The translations under genes were made by a program, and so were the position numbers. The notes under the pieces are model-generated. The model searched no databases. It worked only from the letters and a program-made list of their open reading frames with translations, and was not told the DNA's origin. This document shows, one piece after another, positions 63,655 to 64,000 of a stretch of DNA of 64,000 bases. The stretch is from Lactuca virosa (lineage: Eukaryota > Streptophyta > Magnoliopsida > Asterales > Asteraceae), in assembly GCA_928212115.1 (NCBI GenBank), contig CAKMRJ010003334.1, positions 26,176,681 through 26,240,680 of the forward strand. The letters are read 5' to 3'. Positions within the stretch are counted from its first letter, which is position 1. Each line of letters opens with the position of its first letter.

Positions 63655-64000
63655 ACATGTCAAAGCTAGTGGGAGCATAAGTGTTATGCTAATAATCATC
63701 ATGTTAGTGGGAGCATGATAATTATGACAAAGGTTGCAAGTTAGCAATGTTAATTATAGAAAACAAAAGTTTCAATTCGTGAGGTTGCAGGGGTTGAAAA
63801 AGTTTGTTTTGCTATAATTAAGGGAGAGGAAATTATACTCATTTCAATTCTAAAAGCTTAGATTGAGATTTTAATCGTATTTAATCAAGGATATATATAT
63901 GAATTTCATGTTGGAATGGCTCAACATAAGGAAATTCTATATATGGGTCCATTATTTGCGTTCTAAAATTCGATTATGATTACGGCATCCATTTTCATAA
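63655..64000 (+). pseudogene. Co3 reverse transcriptase remnant, to window end
   Basis: KASGS at about 63661-63678 matches the residues just before YVDDILL in Co1 RT. The catalytic motif itself is destroyed. AGTGGGAGCAT occurs twice (63665, 63706). A third GATTACGGCATCC lies at about 63978. The rest is unassignable. Confidence 0.45.

Larger units (their letters stand above)
58904..64000 (+). mobile_element. Copia Co3, forward, degenerate, continues past the window
   Basis: 5' LTR, PBS, a 1.6-kb leader and degenerate gag, integrase and RT remnants. The leader is better preserved than the coding part and is homologous to Co1's. It looks non-autonomous. The 3' LTR is not in the window. Confidence 0.88.

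Overview
This window is repeat-rich nuclear DNA of a flowering plant. I found no intact host gene, tRNA, rRNA or CRISPR array. Almost every base can be assigned to LTR retrotransposons (Ty3/gypsy chromoviruses of Tekay type, one Athila-type gypsy, several Ty1/copia elements), LTR remnants, one MITE and AT-rich microsatellites. PBS sites matching initiator tRNA-Met (TGGTATCAGAGCC) and, for the Athila-like element, tRNA-Asp (TGGCGCCGTTGCC) are typical of plants. A large composite-family (lettuce-like) genome is my guess from family resemblance and is not proven here.

Layout. 1-1115: AT-rich flank with a 414-bp MITE (473-886) between CT/TA microsatellites. 1116-15998: reverse gypsy G1. Its 3' LTR is split by a complete reverse copia, Co1 (2080-10800, TSD GTTAA), which itself carries a forward solo copia LTR (3634-4415, TSD AGTAA). 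G1 pol is split by a truncated forward LTR, D1 (12600-about 15072). About 15999-19911: 5'-truncated reverse copia Co2. 19912-34352: gypsy E, as integrase end, PPT, LTR, then gag/protease of a tandem copy. E's LTR is split by gypsy B1 (22337-30181, TSD CTGAT) and its gag by solo LTR C2 (31362-33894, TSD CAGCC). From 34353 to the end each element is cut by the next: D2 (34353), C3 (37016), Athila-like A1 (42331), reverse B2 (45476), reverse C4 (54510), copia Co3 (58904). None of these closes inside the window.

All coding regions are decayed by stops, frameshifts or deletions. B2 and Co1 are the best preserved, with gag-PR-RT-RNaseH-INT(-chromodomain) in gypsy order and gag-PR-INT-RT-RNaseH in copia order. 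Nothing looks able to move by itself.

The most interesting signal is non-coding. (1) The B family carries about 155-bp inverted-repeat modules with an invariant loop (TTCCTTGTTTGGTTGTGG) and arms that change together. Seven copies lie in LTRs, leaders and the gag-pol spacer. (2) Copia leaders carry hairpins around GGTTAACC and around (A/T)AACTTG, conserved between Co1 and Co3 with compensatory or G-U-compatible changes. (3) B LTRs carry a hairpin with a compensatory pair. (4) Different LTR families carry clusters of short CG palindromes (ACTCGCCGAGT, CCACGNCGTGG, GTACGC/GCGTAC) in two comparable zones of the LTR, with the palindrome type swapped between subfamilies. (5) C3 has a 64-bp AT-rich, intron-like insertion between gag and protease. 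These calls were made by eye and need folding and alignment tests.
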